Shown here: positions 9,155-17,497 of the stretch, piece by piece
Layout of the letters: every line of letters begins with the position of its first letter
Position numbering within the stretch: position 1 is the first letter of the stretch
NCBI RefSeq assembly: GCF_900091725.1
Contig: NZ_FMBW01000090.1
Location: forward strand, 1-60,293
Source of the DNA: Streptomyces sp. DvalAA-43
Lineage (GTDB): Bacteria > Actinomycetota > Actinomycetes > Streptomycetales > Streptomycetaceae
Length of the DNA stretch: 60,293 nucleotides
Reading direction: 5' to 3'
The notes under the pieces: model-generated
The model's input: only the letters and a program-made list of their open reading frames with translations
What the model was told of the DNA's origin: nothing
The model's database searches: none
Position numbers and translations under genes: made by a program

Positions 9155-10429
9155 TCAGGGGCCGATCGACACCGCCGGCGACCCGTCCGCCGCTTCCCCG
9201 GCGGACCTGAGCCGGTGCGCTTCCGCACTCATGTCGACGGGGGTGAACCGTACCGGAAGCCGGACCAGAGCACGGTGGAACGGTCCCGGACGCCACTTCA
9301 GATCACCTGCCGGAACCGCCAGTTCCGCGTCGCACAGCTGGCTGGTGAGCTGCTCGATCGCGGTCATGGCGATGAGCAGTGCCGGCTGCTTCGCGGGGCA
9401 CCGGTGCGGGCCCGCGGACCAGGCCAGGTGGGCGCTGGCCCCGGAGCGCACCGCGAGGTCCGAACGGCTGGGCGTGGAGCGGGAGTTGGCCGCCGCGTAG
9501 GAGACCAGGAGGAGTTGTCCCGCGCGCAGCCGCACGCCGTGGAACTCCGTGTCGTGCCGGGGGTAGTGGGCGGCGAGATTGGCCAGCGGCGGGTCCTGCC
9601 AGAGCACCTCGTCGATCGCCTCGTGCGCCGTCATCGCCCCGCCGTGCAGCGAACCGGCGTAGCGGGCGTCGGTGAGCATGTGCAGCAGCGCGTTGCCGAT
9701 CAGATTCGTTGTCGGATCGTGGCCCGCGCTCATGATCAGGGTGATCTGACGCACAGTCTCGTCGTTGTCGAGATTCGCGGGATGGCCGAGGAGGTACGAG
9801 GTGAGGTCGCGGCGCGGCCGGGTGCGCCGGTCCGCGACCAGTTCGGTGACGACCTCGACGAGGTCGGCGTAGGCGGTGGCGGCGTTCTCGGTCGAGTTGA
9901 ACATGCCGGCGATGCCGTTGACGATCCGCTCGCCGTCGCCCGGCGGTACGCCGAACCAGGTGACGAAGACGTGCAGCGGAAGCCGGCGGGCGTACTGGGA
10001 GATGAGATCGCCGCTTCCGGTGGCGGAGAACTCTCCGATGAGCCGCTGGGCGACCCGGGCGACCTCGGCCCGCAGGACGTGCGGCTCGATCAGGGCGAGG
10101 CTGTCGTTGATGGCGTCGCGGTAGCGGGCGTGCACGTCGCCGTCGCTGAAGAGCGCGGTGGGCCGGTAGCCGAGCATGGGCAGGACCGGCGAGTCGTCGG
10201 GGACCGTGGCCTGCCAGGCGCGCGGGTCCTTGGTGAAGGTGTGGGTGTCGCGCAGCAGGTCGACGGCGGCCTGGTAGTCCGTGACCAGCAGGGCGTCGAT
10301 TCCGGGGGCGAGCCGGACGGGCGCGAGGGGGCCGTGTTCGCGCAGGCGCCGGTAGTGGCTCTGCGGGTCGGCGGCGAATTCCGGACCGTACAGGGCGAGG
10401 GGCTGCGGCGGCTGGACGAACGGGGTCAT
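9155..10429 (-). CDS. Conservon-associated cytochrome P450, CYP157-like (no ExxR motif)
   Basis: 424-aa P450. The heme-binding loop is SAGPHRCPA with the cysteine ligand at residue 344, and the I-helix contains AGHDPTT (235-241). The K-helix motif, normally ExxR, reads EVLW (274-277). Loss of the arginine is a known trait of the Streptomyces CYP157 family, which is regularly encoded behind conservons. The start ATG at 10429 overlaps the GTPase stop as ATGA. The natural substrate and redox partner are not known from sequence. The product is presumably soluble, working with or downstream of the Cvn signalling complex. Confidence 0.9.
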   Translation of the reverse strand: MTPFVQPPQPLALYGPEFAADPQSHYRRLREHGPLAPVRLAPGIDALLVTDYQAAVDLLRDTHTFTKDPRAWQATVPDDSPVLPMLGYRPTALFSDGDVHARYRDAINDSLALIEPHVLRAEVARVAQRLIGEFSATGSGDLISQYARRLPLHVFVTWFGVPPGDGERIVNGIAGMFNSTENAATAYADLVEVVTELVADRRTRPRRDLTSYLLGHPANLDNDETVRQITLIMSAGHDPTTNLIGNALLHMLTDARYAGSLHGGAMTAHEAIDEVLWQDPPLANLAAHYPRHDTEFHGVRLRAGQLLLVSYAAANSRSTPSRSDLAVRSGASAHLAWSAGPHRCPAKQPALLIAMTAIEQLTSQLCDAELAVPAGDLKWRPGPFHRALVRLPVRFTPVDMSAEAHRLRSAGEAADGSPAVSIGP

Positions 10430-11040
10430 GACGGGTCCTCGGGCCTGGGCATCCGGGTGAGCACGTGCTCGGCCAGCGCGATCAGCGCGTCGATGCTGCC
10501 GCGGCGTTCGCGGGCGTCGCACTGGACCAGCGGGGTCTCGCGGGCGAGGTCGAGGTGCTTGCGCAGGACCTCGTCGGTGTGGGCGGGGGCGTCGGGGAAA
10601 CGGTTGACCGCGACCGCGTAGGGAAGACCCTGCTCCTCGACCATGTCCATGACCGCGAAGGAGTCGCCGAGCCTGCGGGTGTCGACCAGGACCAGAGCGC
10701 CGAGCGCACCGCGCGCGATGTCCTCCCAGAGCGGCAGGAACCGCTGCTGGCCGGGGGTGCCGAACATGTAGAGCACCAGGTCGTCCAGGACGGTGAGCCG
10801 GCCGAAGTCGATGGCGACGGTGGTCGTTGTCTTGTCCGGCAGCCCGGCGGTGTCGTCGAGCCGGGTGCTGGACTGGGTCATCGCCTCTTCGGTGTGGAGC
10901 GTGGCGATCTCCGACAGCGTACGGATCAGGGTGGTCTTGCCGACGCCGAACGGACCCGTGACGACGAGTTTCATCAGGGTCCGGGCCGCGGGCGGCAGAT
11001 AGCCGATGCCGGTGCGGTCAGTGGAGGGAGCGGAGTCCAA
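10426..11040 (-). CDS. cvnD: Conservon GTPase CvnD
   Basis: Ras-like small GTPase, 204 aa, with P-loop GPFGVGKTT (29-37), the switch/G3 segment DDLVLYMFGTPGQQRF and a G4-like NRFPDAP instead of the classical NKxD. This is the usual form of the bacterial conservon GTPases, which cycle at the membrane with CvnA, B and C. The TTG at 11040 overlaps the DUF742 gene end by 23 bp; there is an internal ATG (residue 23) directly before KLVVTGPFGVGK, which would give a shorter form. It is the fourth gene of the coupled cvn operon, followed by the P450. Confidence 0.9.
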   Translation of the reverse strand: MDSAPSTDRTGIGYLPPAARTLMKLVVTGPFGVGKTTLIRTLSEIATLHTEEAMTQSSTRLDDTAGLPDKTTTTVAIDFGRLTVLDDLVLYMFGTPGQQRFLPLWEDIARGALGALVLVDTRRLGDSFAVMDMVEEQGLPYAVAVNRFPDAPAHTDEVLRKHLDLARETPLVQCDARERRGSIDALIALAEHVLTRMPRPEDPS

Positions 11041-11371
11041 CGAGCAGCCTCTCGACGAGCGACCGGTCGATCTCCCCGGCGCTGGGGATGGGCGGTCGGG
11101 TGTGCAGGTGTCCGGCGGCCGCGAGGTCCGTGGCCAGGAAGACGGTGGCGCTGACCGGCAGGTCCAGGTGGGCCGCGCACTCGACGACGGTGAGCGCCCC
11201 CGGTCCGAGCAGCTCGCACAGTCTGCGCTGTTCCGAGCCGGTGTCCGGGGGCAGCTCGGTGTCGGTGCGTACGAGTACGTCGAGGCGGTCGAGCGCGGGA
11301 CCGGCGGGCCGGGTCCGGCCGCCGGTGACCAGATAGGCGGGTATCAGGCGGCGCCCCGGGCCGGAGGTCAT
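11018..11371 (-). CDS. cvnC: Conservon DUF742 protein CvnC
   Basis: 117-aa DUF742 winged-helix-like protein, third member of the conservon: RLIPAYLVTGGRTRP at the N-terminus, then LCELLGPGALTVVECAAHLDLPVSATVFLATDLAAAGHLHTRPP. In studied conservons it binds the CvnA/CvnB complex. ATGA overlap with cvnB upstream, and 23-bp overlap with cvnD downstream. Confidence 0.9.
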   Translation of the reverse strand: MTSGPGRRLIPAYLVTGGRTRPAGPALDRLDVLVRTDTELPPDTGSEQRRLCELLGPGALTVVECAAHLDLPVSATVFLATDLAAAGHLHTRPPIPSAGEIDRSLVERLLVGLRSLH

Positions 11372-11793
11372 GGCCGGGCGGTGGTGTCCGGCTTGCGGGC
11401 AGGCGCGTTCATCGCCCGGGTCAGGGCGGTGACCTGCACCTGCATCTGGTAGGCGATGTCGCCGAGTTTGGCGCCGGGTTCCGCGAACAGGGCGAGTGTG
11501 GTGTTGTTCCCGGCCGGTACGACGATGGCGAAGCCCTGGTCGGACTCGACGACCGTCTGGGCCAGGCGCGGTGCCTCGACGTCGGTGAACGCCGTGGTGA
11601 ACGCGCGTGCCGCGGCGTGCAGCGTGGCGGTCATGGCGGCGACCCGCTCACCGGAAGCCCGGTCCAGGCCGGGCGACGCGCCCTCGACGAGCCCGTCGCC
11701 GGTGGCGACCACGGCGTGCTGGACTCCGGGCAGCTCCAGCAGCGGGGTCAGCACCCATGCGAGGTCACCGGTGGTGGAAGTGGGGGCGCTCAC
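11368..11793 (-). CDS. cvnB: Conservon roadblock/LC7 protein CvnB
   Basis: 141-aa roadblock/LC7-domain protein (MglB-like), typically the GTPase-activating or scaffolding partner of CvnD. Family features: DLAWVLTPLLELPGVQHAVVATGDGLVEGASPGLDR, GERVAAMTATLHAAARAF and FAIVVPAGNNTTLALFA. The GTG start at 11793 overlaps the cvnA stop (GTGA), and the stop overlaps cvnC (ATGA). The longer reading frame upstream of 11793 is out of phase with cvnA and is not coding. Confidence 0.9.
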   Translation of the reverse strand: MSAPTSTTGDLAWVLTPLLELPGVQHAVVATGDGLVEGASPGLDRASGERVAAMTATLHAAARAFTTAFTDVEAPRLAQTVVESDQGFAIVVPAGNNTTLALFAEPGAKLGDIAYQMQVQVTALTRAMNAPARKPDTTARP

Positions 11794-13160
11794 GTCTGGT
11801 CGTCTCCTTGCTCGTCCCGGTCGTCCGGGTGGTCGTGGTCGTCCGGTGCCGGTGCGGATGGCCGCCCGGCGACGCTCCTGCCGTTGAGGGTGCCCTGCTG
11901 GAGTGCCGCCCAGGAAGCCCCGGCCTCCTCCGGTGTACGGAGCACCTGTTCGCGGTCCGGGGCGGTGTCGGCGGAGACGGAGCGGGCCGGGGCCGGACGT
12001 GGTGCGCGTCGGCGACGGCTGGGCAGCGCGGCAGCCTCCCCGCCGGCGGGTTGCGGCACGGGGGCGGTCTCCTGCTCGGTCGGGGCGGGTAGGGAGGACG
12101 TGGCCTGCGCCTGCACCGGCTTGGGGGCGAGGGCGGAGAGGCTGCGGTCGTCCTCCATCACGGTCAGCAGATGGGCGGGGACGCGCAGGATCGTGCGCAT
12201 GCCGCCGAACGGCGATGCCTCGATGTGGCAGTTGAAGCCGTACTGGAGCACCAGCCGGCCGACGACGGCGAAGCCGGTCTGCGGCGGATCGCCCAGCTCG
12301 GTCAGCAGGACTTCGGGCGGGCCGGCGAGCAGGGCCCGTGCCCGGTCGAGCGCGTCGTCGTCCATGCCGATGCCCGCGTCGTCGACCACCAGGAACGCGC
12401 CGCGGCCTCCGCTCTGCTGGACGGTGACCTGGACATCGGTGTCGGGGTGCGAGTAGGCGGTGGCGTTGGCCAGCAGCTCGGCCAGGGCGATGGCGAGGGG
12501 TTCGGCGGCACGGGCGACGAGCGCGAGACGTTCGTCGCGCAGATGGTTGGCGACCTTGACGCGTTCGTAGCCCGCGACCCGGGACTGGGCGCCGAGCACG
12601 ATCTCGACCAGCGGTGAGTTCTGGCGGGCGAGGCCCGGCCAGGCGTCGCAGAGCACCGCGGTGGCCTGGGTGCGCCGCAGCGCCAACTCGTTGCGGAAGT
12701 CCAGTTGCAGGATGCGTGGATCGTCGTACTCGTGCTGGAGCTCGTGCAGCAGTTGCTGGGACTGGTTGAGCAGGGACTGGATCTTGGCGGAGGTGCCGCG
12801 CATCGCCGCGCGGGCGGCCGCGTCGACACGGCCGCGCTCCTCGACGACGGCCTTGCGGGCCGCCTGCACCGCCTCGGTCAGCAGGCGCGCGGAGTCGCCG
12901 TCGACCTCGTCCGCCTCCCGCAGTCCGGGGACCTTGGCGGTGGGATGGGAGAGGGCGAGCGCGGCGGCGGGTATCCGGTTGCGGGCCAGCTGGCGGATCT
13001 CGTCGGTAAGAGCGGCGGTACGGGCCTCGGCGGCCCTCGACTGGCGTTCGGCCAGCTCGGCGCGGGCCAGGGCGATGTTCTCGGCGCGCGCCGCGTTCTG
13101 CGCGCGGACCGCTGCCGTCACGGCAGCGGCGACGGCGATCACCGCCACTATCCATCCCAT
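11790..13160 (-). CDS. cvnA: Conservon sensor-kinase-like protein CvnA
   Basis: 456-aa membrane-anchored ATP-binding protein. It has one N-terminal hydrophobic segment (about residues 2-19), a helical/coiled-coil stretch, then a HATPase domain with ELLANATAYSHPDTDVQV (N box) and VVDDAGIGMDDD (G box). A Pro/Ala/Asp-rich tail of roughly 110 residues follows. No typical H-box phosphoacceptor is obvious, as for other CvnA proteins, which act as a platform for CvnB-D. ATG at 13160. First gene of the coupled operon cvnA-B-C-D-P450; the metallo-hydrolase gene lies 62 bp upstream on the same strand. Confidence 0.9.
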   Translation of the reverse strand: MGWIVAVIAVAAAVTAAVRAQNAARAENIALARAELAERQSRAAEARTAALTDEIRQLARNRIPAAALALSHPTAKVPGLREADEVDGDSARLLTEAVQAARKAVVEERGRVDAAARAAMRGTSAKIQSLLNQSQQLLHELQHEYDDPRILQLDFRNELALRRTQATAVLCDAWPGLARQNSPLVEIVLGAQSRVAGYERVKVANHLRDERLALVARAAEPLAIALAELLANATAYSHPDTDVQVTVQQSGGRGAFLVVDDAGIGMDDDALDRARALLAGPPEVLLTELGDPPQTGFAVVGRLVLQYGFNCHIEASPFGGMRTILRVPAHLLTVMEDDRSLSALAPKPVQAQATSSLPAPTEQETAPVPQPAGGEAAALPSRRRRAPRPAPARSVSADTAPDREQVLRTPEEAGASWAALQQGTLNGRSVAGRPSAPAPDDHDHPDDRDEQGDDQT

Positions 13161-13222
13161 GCCGTCACCGCGTTTCTGTGGTCGGATCGGTCTTCGGGCC
13201 GCAGCGTCCGCACGGGCTCCGC

Positions 13223-14224
13223 CTACCGCTCCGTGGGGCGCGCCGGTCCATCCGGCCGCTCCAGTTCCTGAGCGACCTCGGCGACCTCGGTCATCACCTG
13301 GAGCACGCCGGGCAGTTCGGTGCCGTCGAGCTGCCGGTACTCGCTGCCGATGGTCACCACCAGCCGCTCGGGAAGGCCCAGTTCCGGGTAGCGGACCTCG
13401 CCGATGACCCGGCGGGCGGCTTCGACGGCGGGGATCCCGGCGGTGTGGAAGGCGTGGGCGCGCTCGCGCACGTACTCCAGATAGACGATGTGATCGCGCA
13501 CCCCGGCCCGGTCGAGGATCGGGCCGTGTCCCGGGACGACGGTCTCGGCCCCGGTGTCCAGCACCCGTTCGCAGGCCGCGATCACATTGCTCAGCGGCCC
13601 CGCCCAGTGCACCGGGTGGTCGCCCGGCTGTCCCGGGGTGGAGGAGAAGATGATGTCCCCGGTGAACACGGCGTCCTGCGCGGGCAGATGGACCATCAGG
13701 TCGCCGGTGGTGTGCGCGGGCGGCAGCGATGAGATCCGGACCGGGTACTCCCCCAGGGTCAGTTCGAGCTCGCCCGTGAAGTAGGTGGTCGGTACCACCG
13801 GCTCGGTCTGCGACCAGTCGAAGGGGCCGAAGTGCTGGGAGAGGTAGCCGCCGAGCGGGGTGGCCGGGCCGCCGGCGGTGACGAGGGCGTGCTGCTGCTT
13901 CGGCGTGGGGTCGTAGTGGATGTGCTCGCGGGCCTCGCGGGTCACGATGATCTCCGCGTCCGGGAGTACGCCCGCGCCCCAGAAGTGGTCGCCGTTCGCA
14001 TGGGTGACGATCACCCGGTCGACGTGGACTCCGTCGGGCAGCCGCTTCGTGGACTCGGCCAGGAACTGGCCGGCCAGGACGTCGTCGTACGGGGTGTCGA
14101 TCCAGAGCGCACCGCGGGGCGAGACGAGCAGCCCGCAGTTCGCCAGCCCCCAGCCCCGTTTCGGCGGGAGCCATGCGTAAAGGCCCCGCCCCAGGTCAAC
14201 GACGTCTCCACGCGTGATCGACAT
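13223..14224 (-). CDS. Metallo-beta-lactamase-fold hydrolase
   Basis: 333-aa MBL-fold enzyme. The metal motif is HANGDHFWG, so the second His of the canonical HxHxDH is replaced by Asn. Other ligands are in PAHTTGDLMVH, FTGDIIFSS and VVPGHGP. This variant occurs in a subgroup of glyoxalase-II-like hydrolases. No signal peptide. The ATG at 14224 starts MSITRGDVVDLGRGLYAWLPPKRG, matching the fold start; the longer open frame upstream is GC-rich noise. It precedes the conservon by 62 bp and might share transcription, but its role there is unknown. Confidence 0.8.
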   Translation of the reverse strand: MSITRGDVVDLGRGLYAWLPPKRGWGLANCGLLVSPRGALWIDTPYDDVLAGQFLAESTKRLPDGVHVDRVIVTHANGDHFWGAGVLPDAEIIVTREAREHIHYDPTPKQQHALVTAGGPATPLGGYLSQHFGPFDWSQTEPVVPTTYFTGELELTLGEYPVRISSLPPAHTTGDLMVHLPAQDAVFTGDIIFSSTPGQPGDHPVHWAGPLSNVIAACERVLDTGAETVVPGHGPILDRAGVRDHIVYLEYVRERAHAFHTAGIPAVEAARRVIGEVRYPELGLPERLVVTIGSEYRQLDGTELPGVLQVMTEVAEVAQELERPDGPARPTER

Positions 14225-14231
14225 GGACGCG

Positions 14232-14237
14232 ATTATG
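14232..14237 (-). promoter_or_regulatory. Possible -10 element (CATAAT) of the MBL-fold gene
   Basis: CATAAT on the minus strand (5 of 6 to TATAAT) lies seven bases upstream of the ATG at 14224, so a transcript from it would be nearly leaderless, as is common in Streptomyces. No convincing -35 is seen. In the rest of the 343-bp gap to 14567 I see only the terminator listed separately. Confidence 0.3.
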
Positions 14238-14494
14238 CCGACCGAAATCCGGCCACGCGTTCGAACTCGGCCACCCCGGAGTCCTGTTGGCGCAAATTGA
14301 TCGCTCATGGTTTCCGACGGCGGAGCGGCGGTGACCCTGCGACACCGGCGCACGCGACTCCCCCCTGCCACCTTCCGGATAAACCTTCTCAATTCACCCG
14401 ACGGTGTCACGCGTCGCGGCGGACAGCCCTCACGCGGTCGCCACACCCGAATGCGCCGATTACCCACCGAGCATGACCGAAAACAGTCGCAAAA

Positions 14495-14538
14495 AGACCT
14501 CCGGGGACGGTGCCGAAGGGCACTGTCCCCGGAGGTCT
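14495..14538 (-). terminator. Rho-independent terminator of the 19.5-14.6 kb sugar operon
   Basis: Two 20-nt arms (14495-14514 and 14519-14538) pair along their whole length with a single G-U pair and a GAAG/CTTC loop. On the minus strand the hairpin is followed by TCTTTTTGCG, a T-run after a GC-rich stem. It starts 30 bp after the stop of the Gfo/Idh/MocA gene, the last gene of the operon, so direction and position agree. Confidence 0.9.
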
Positions 14539-14567
14539 CCCGGGCGGCGGACGGACCGGCCGCAGCG

Positions 14568-15746
14568 CTACGGCCGGCGCACCTGGCCGCCCTCGAAGTA
14601 GGCGATCAGCTCCGGGTCGAGGGCCGGTACCTCGAACGGCGCACCGCCCTCACGCAGCGAACGGGTCGCGAGCACACCGGCGGCGACGCTCATCCGGGCG
14701 GCGACCGGCGAGGTGTCGGTGACGCCCCCGTCGCGCACGAACCGGCAGAACTCCGCCATGATCCGGGTGTCCCCGCCGCCGTGCGAACCGCCCGCCTCCG
14801 GCACCCGGTAGGTGATGTCGGCGTCGCGGCGGTAGCCGCTGGGGCCGGTGTTCCAGACCTTGACCTCGTCACCGGGGCTGTCGCCGAAGTTCTCCAGGCG
14901 GCCCTCGGTGCCGATGACGGTGTAGTTCCGCCAGTAGTCGGGGGTGAAGTGGCACTGCTGGTAGGCGGCCACCACGCCGTTGTCGAGCTGCATGTTCATC
15001 ACCGAGACGTCCTCGACGTCCACGATGTGGTGCAGGTCCTTGCGGGCCGTCGGCGGCCAGTCGAACTCGCGCAGCCAGTTCGCCGGGCGCGGGGTGTCCG
15101 CCTCGCGGCGCGGCAGGTCGCCGTAGACGAGGAGGTCGCCGAGCGCGTTGACGCGGCGGGTGTAGCCGCCCGCCAGCCAGTGCAGGACGTCGATGTCGTG
15201 CGCGGCCTTCTGGAGCAGCAGACCGGTGGTGCGGGTCCGGTCGGCGTGCCAGTCCTTGAAGTAGTAGTCGCCGCCGTAGCCGACGAAGTGCCGCACCCAC
15301 ACGGCCTTGGGCTCGCCGATGTCGCCCCGGGCGATGATGTCGCGCATCAGCCGCACGACGCCCATGTGGCGCATGTTGTGTCCGACGTACAGCCGGGTTC
15401 CGGTCTCGTACGCGGCGCGCAGGATGTTGTCGCAGCTCTCGACGGTGATCCCGAGCGGCTTCTCGACGAAGACGGCCTTGCCGGCCCGCAGCGCGTCGAT
15501 GGCGATGGTCTCGTGGGTGTCGTCCGGGGTCGCGACGATGATCGCGTCCAGGTCGTCCCGGCCGAGGAGCAGCTTGTAGTCCTCGACCGCGACCTCGGTG
15601 CCGAAGCGCTCGGCCTCGCGCCTGCGCACCTCCGGGTCGAGGTCGCAGACGGCGGTGATCGCCGAACCCTGTCCGGGGTGGTGGGCGGAGGTCGCGATGG
15701 AGCGGCGCAGGCCGAGCCCGATGACGCCGAGTCGCAGGTCTGACAC
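14568..15746 (-). CDS. Gfo/Idh/MocA-family dehydrogenase (sugar operon)
   Basis: 392-aa NAD(P)-dependent oxidoreductase. The Rossmann start is LRLGVIGLGLRRSIA, the catalytic lysine motif is VEKPLG, and the substrate domain holds KAAHDIDVLHWLAGG with the usual His/Asp pair. Members oxidise or epimerise sugars, inositols and uronates. The GTG at 15746 starts right at the Rossmann fold. It lies 53 bp downstream of the binding-protein gene in an ABC-transport operon, so it probably acts on the imported sugar. A strong terminator follows it. Confidence 0.9.
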   Translation of the reverse strand: MSDLRLGVIGLGLRRSIATSAHHPGQGSAITAVCDLDPEVRRREAERFGTEVAVEDYKLLLGRDDLDAIIVATPDDTHETIAIDALRAGKAVFVEKPLGITVESCDNILRAAYETGTRLYVGHNMRHMGVVRLMRDIIARGDIGEPKAVWVRHFVGYGGDYYFKDWHADRTRTTGLLLQKAAHDIDVLHWLAGGYTRRVNALGDLLVYGDLPRREADTPRPANWLREFDWPPTARKDLHHIVDVEDVSVMNMQLDNGVVAAYQQCHFTPDYWRNYTVIGTEGRLENFGDSPGDEVKVWNTGPSGYRRDADITYRVPEAGGSHGGGDTRIMAEFCRFVRDGGVTDTSPVAARMSVAAGVLATRSLREGGAPFEVPALDPELIAYFEGGQVRRP

Positions 15747-15799
15747 GGGGGTCCCTTCTGTCTGTGCGGGTGGTGCGGGCGGAGACTGGTGACGGGCGG

Positions 15800-17440
15800 C
15801 TACTTGCCCGCGAGCGAGGCCTCGAACTCGGCGCGCATCTTGTCGCCGCCGCCGGAGCGCCACTTGCGCAGCTCCTCCTTGTAGGCGGAGATCGGCTTGC
15901 GGCCCGCGATGATGTCCTTCTGGCAGTCGCTCATGGCGGTGGTGAGGGACGCGCTCTTGCTGGTGGACGTGTCGGAGAAGTGGCCGCTCGTCGGGTTGGT
16001 CTGGCTGATCTTGAGGAGTTCCTGCTGCCAGCCGTGGATCCGGCCGGCCAGCTCCGACTTGCCCGGCAGGTAGATGTACTCGGGACCGGCGGCCAGGAAG
16101 GCGAGCGGCATGGCCGTGGTGACGGCCTCCGCGTTCCCCTTCGGGGTGAGCTTGATGTCGCCGTTGGCCGCGTGGGTGAAGTGCGTGCCCTCGATGCCGT
16201 TGTCGAGGAAGAGCCGCTCCTCGGTGCCGAAGGGCGCGGCCAGGTAGTCCAGCACGCCCAGCAGCATCCTGACCCGCTTGTCGTCGGCCTTCTTGTTGAT
16301 GGCGGTGTAGCCGACGGAGCCGTATCCCATGGAGTACCGCGGCTTCGCACCGGACGTGGCGGCGAACGGCGGGATGATGCCGAACGGGAAGTCGTAGTTC
16401 TTGACGTCGACCAGGAAGCTGGGGAAGGACTGCACATAGGCGCCCAGCGTGCCCTGGGCCATCTTCTCCATGGTGGTGGAGAGGTTGGGGTCGGGCCAGA
16501 AGAGACCGGCCTTGGCGACCTTGACGCCGAACGCCAGGGCCTCCTGGTACTCCTCGGTCTCGTACATGTGCGTCAGCTTGCCACCCTCCAGCCGCCAGCC
16601 GCTGGGGGCCCCGAACCACTGGCCGAACATGCCGACGTGGTTCACGTACGCCGGCTCCAGGACGTACTTGTTGCGCTTGGCGTCGAGGAGCTCCTTGCCC
16701 TTGGCGAGGAAGTCCTCGGCGCTGGTGAACTCGGCGCCGCCGACCGGCTTCCAGTAGTCCTCGTTGACGACGTAGACCTGGCCCATGGAGCCGTAGGCGA
16801 CGGTGACACCGCGGATCTTGCCGTTGATCACGGCGGTCTTCCACGCGGTGGTCGGCAGGTTCGCCAGGTTCGGGTACTTCTTGACCGCGTCGCCGGACAG
16901 ATACGGCGTGAGGTCGTGGAACTTGGCGTCCAGCAGCTCGGGCACGCGCTGGATGCCCTGGTTCGGCGGGAACCACACCAGGTCGGGGATGTCACCGCTG
17001 GCCATCATGGCGTTGAACTTGGTGAGGTACGCGTCGACGCCCTGGTCGACGACGATCGTCATGTCGAACTGCGCCCCGAGACGCTTGTTCAGCTCCTGCC
17101 AGTAGCCGTTCTTGCCCTGCGGCGGGGCGGGCGTGGTGAACGTCTCGGTGAGGGCCGTGATGCGGCTGCCGTCGCCGGGCGCCTTGGCCACGGACCTGGT
17201 CAGCTTCTTCGGGTAGCGCAGGTACGTGGCGTCCAGCCCGGCCGCGTTCCCGGCGAGGTCCGCGGGGGCGGTCTGCGCGGGGACGTACGCCGGGAGCTTG
17301 ATCTTGGCGGACGCCTTGGCCCCGCCCTTGCTGACGGTGGCGCCGCTGCCGCAGGCGGTCAGGGACGTCAGACCGGCCGCGGTCAGGCCGGCGATCCCCG
17401 CCGCGCCCATGAAACCGCGCCTGGACATGTGGGTGGACAT
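15800..17440 (-). CDS. ABC sugar-binding lipoprotein (LipO/YtcQ-like)
   Basis: 546-aa extracellular solute-binding lipoprotein. The signal peptide has twin arginines (SRRGFMG, residues 6-12), a hydrophobic core and a lipobox LTAC with lipidated Cys30. The mature part is a large cluster-D-type oligosaccharide binder (GDIPDLVWFPPNQG, FPFGIIPPF, MGYGSVGYTAINKKADD). Length above 500 aa is typical of binding proteins paired with LplB/YtcP-type permeases that import oligosaccharides from plant or host polymers. ATG at 17440. The substrate cannot be read from sequence. Confidence 0.9.
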   Translation of the reverse strand: MSTHMSRRGFMGAAGIAGLTAAGLTSLTACGSGATVSKGGAKASAKIKLPAYVPAQTAPADLAGNAAGLDATYLRYPKKLTRSVAKAPGDGSRITALTETFTTPAPPQGKNGYWQELNKRLGAQFDMTIVVDQGVDAYLTKFNAMMASGDIPDLVWFPPNQGIQRVPELLDAKFHDLTPYLSGDAVKKYPNLANLPTTAWKTAVINGKIRGVTVAYGSMGQVYVVNEDYWKPVGGAEFTSAEDFLAKGKELLDAKRNKYVLEPAYVNHVGMFGQWFGAPSGWRLEGGKLTHMYETEEYQEALAFGVKVAKAGLFWPDPNLSTTMEKMAQGTLGAYVQSFPSFLVDVKNYDFPFGIIPPFAATSGAKPRYSMGYGSVGYTAINKKADDKRVRMLLGVLDYLAAPFGTEERLFLDNGIEGTHFTHAANGDIKLTPKGNAEAVTTAMPLAFLAAGPEYIYLPGKSELAGRIHGWQQELLKISQTNPTSGHFSDTSTSKSASLTTAMSDCQKDIIAGRKPISAYKEELRKWRSGGGDKMRAEFEASLAGK

Positions 17441-17497
17441 GGGTGCTCCTTGGAATGTGTGAAGTGCGTGGGGCGACGGGATGTCCGGGCGGGCGGA

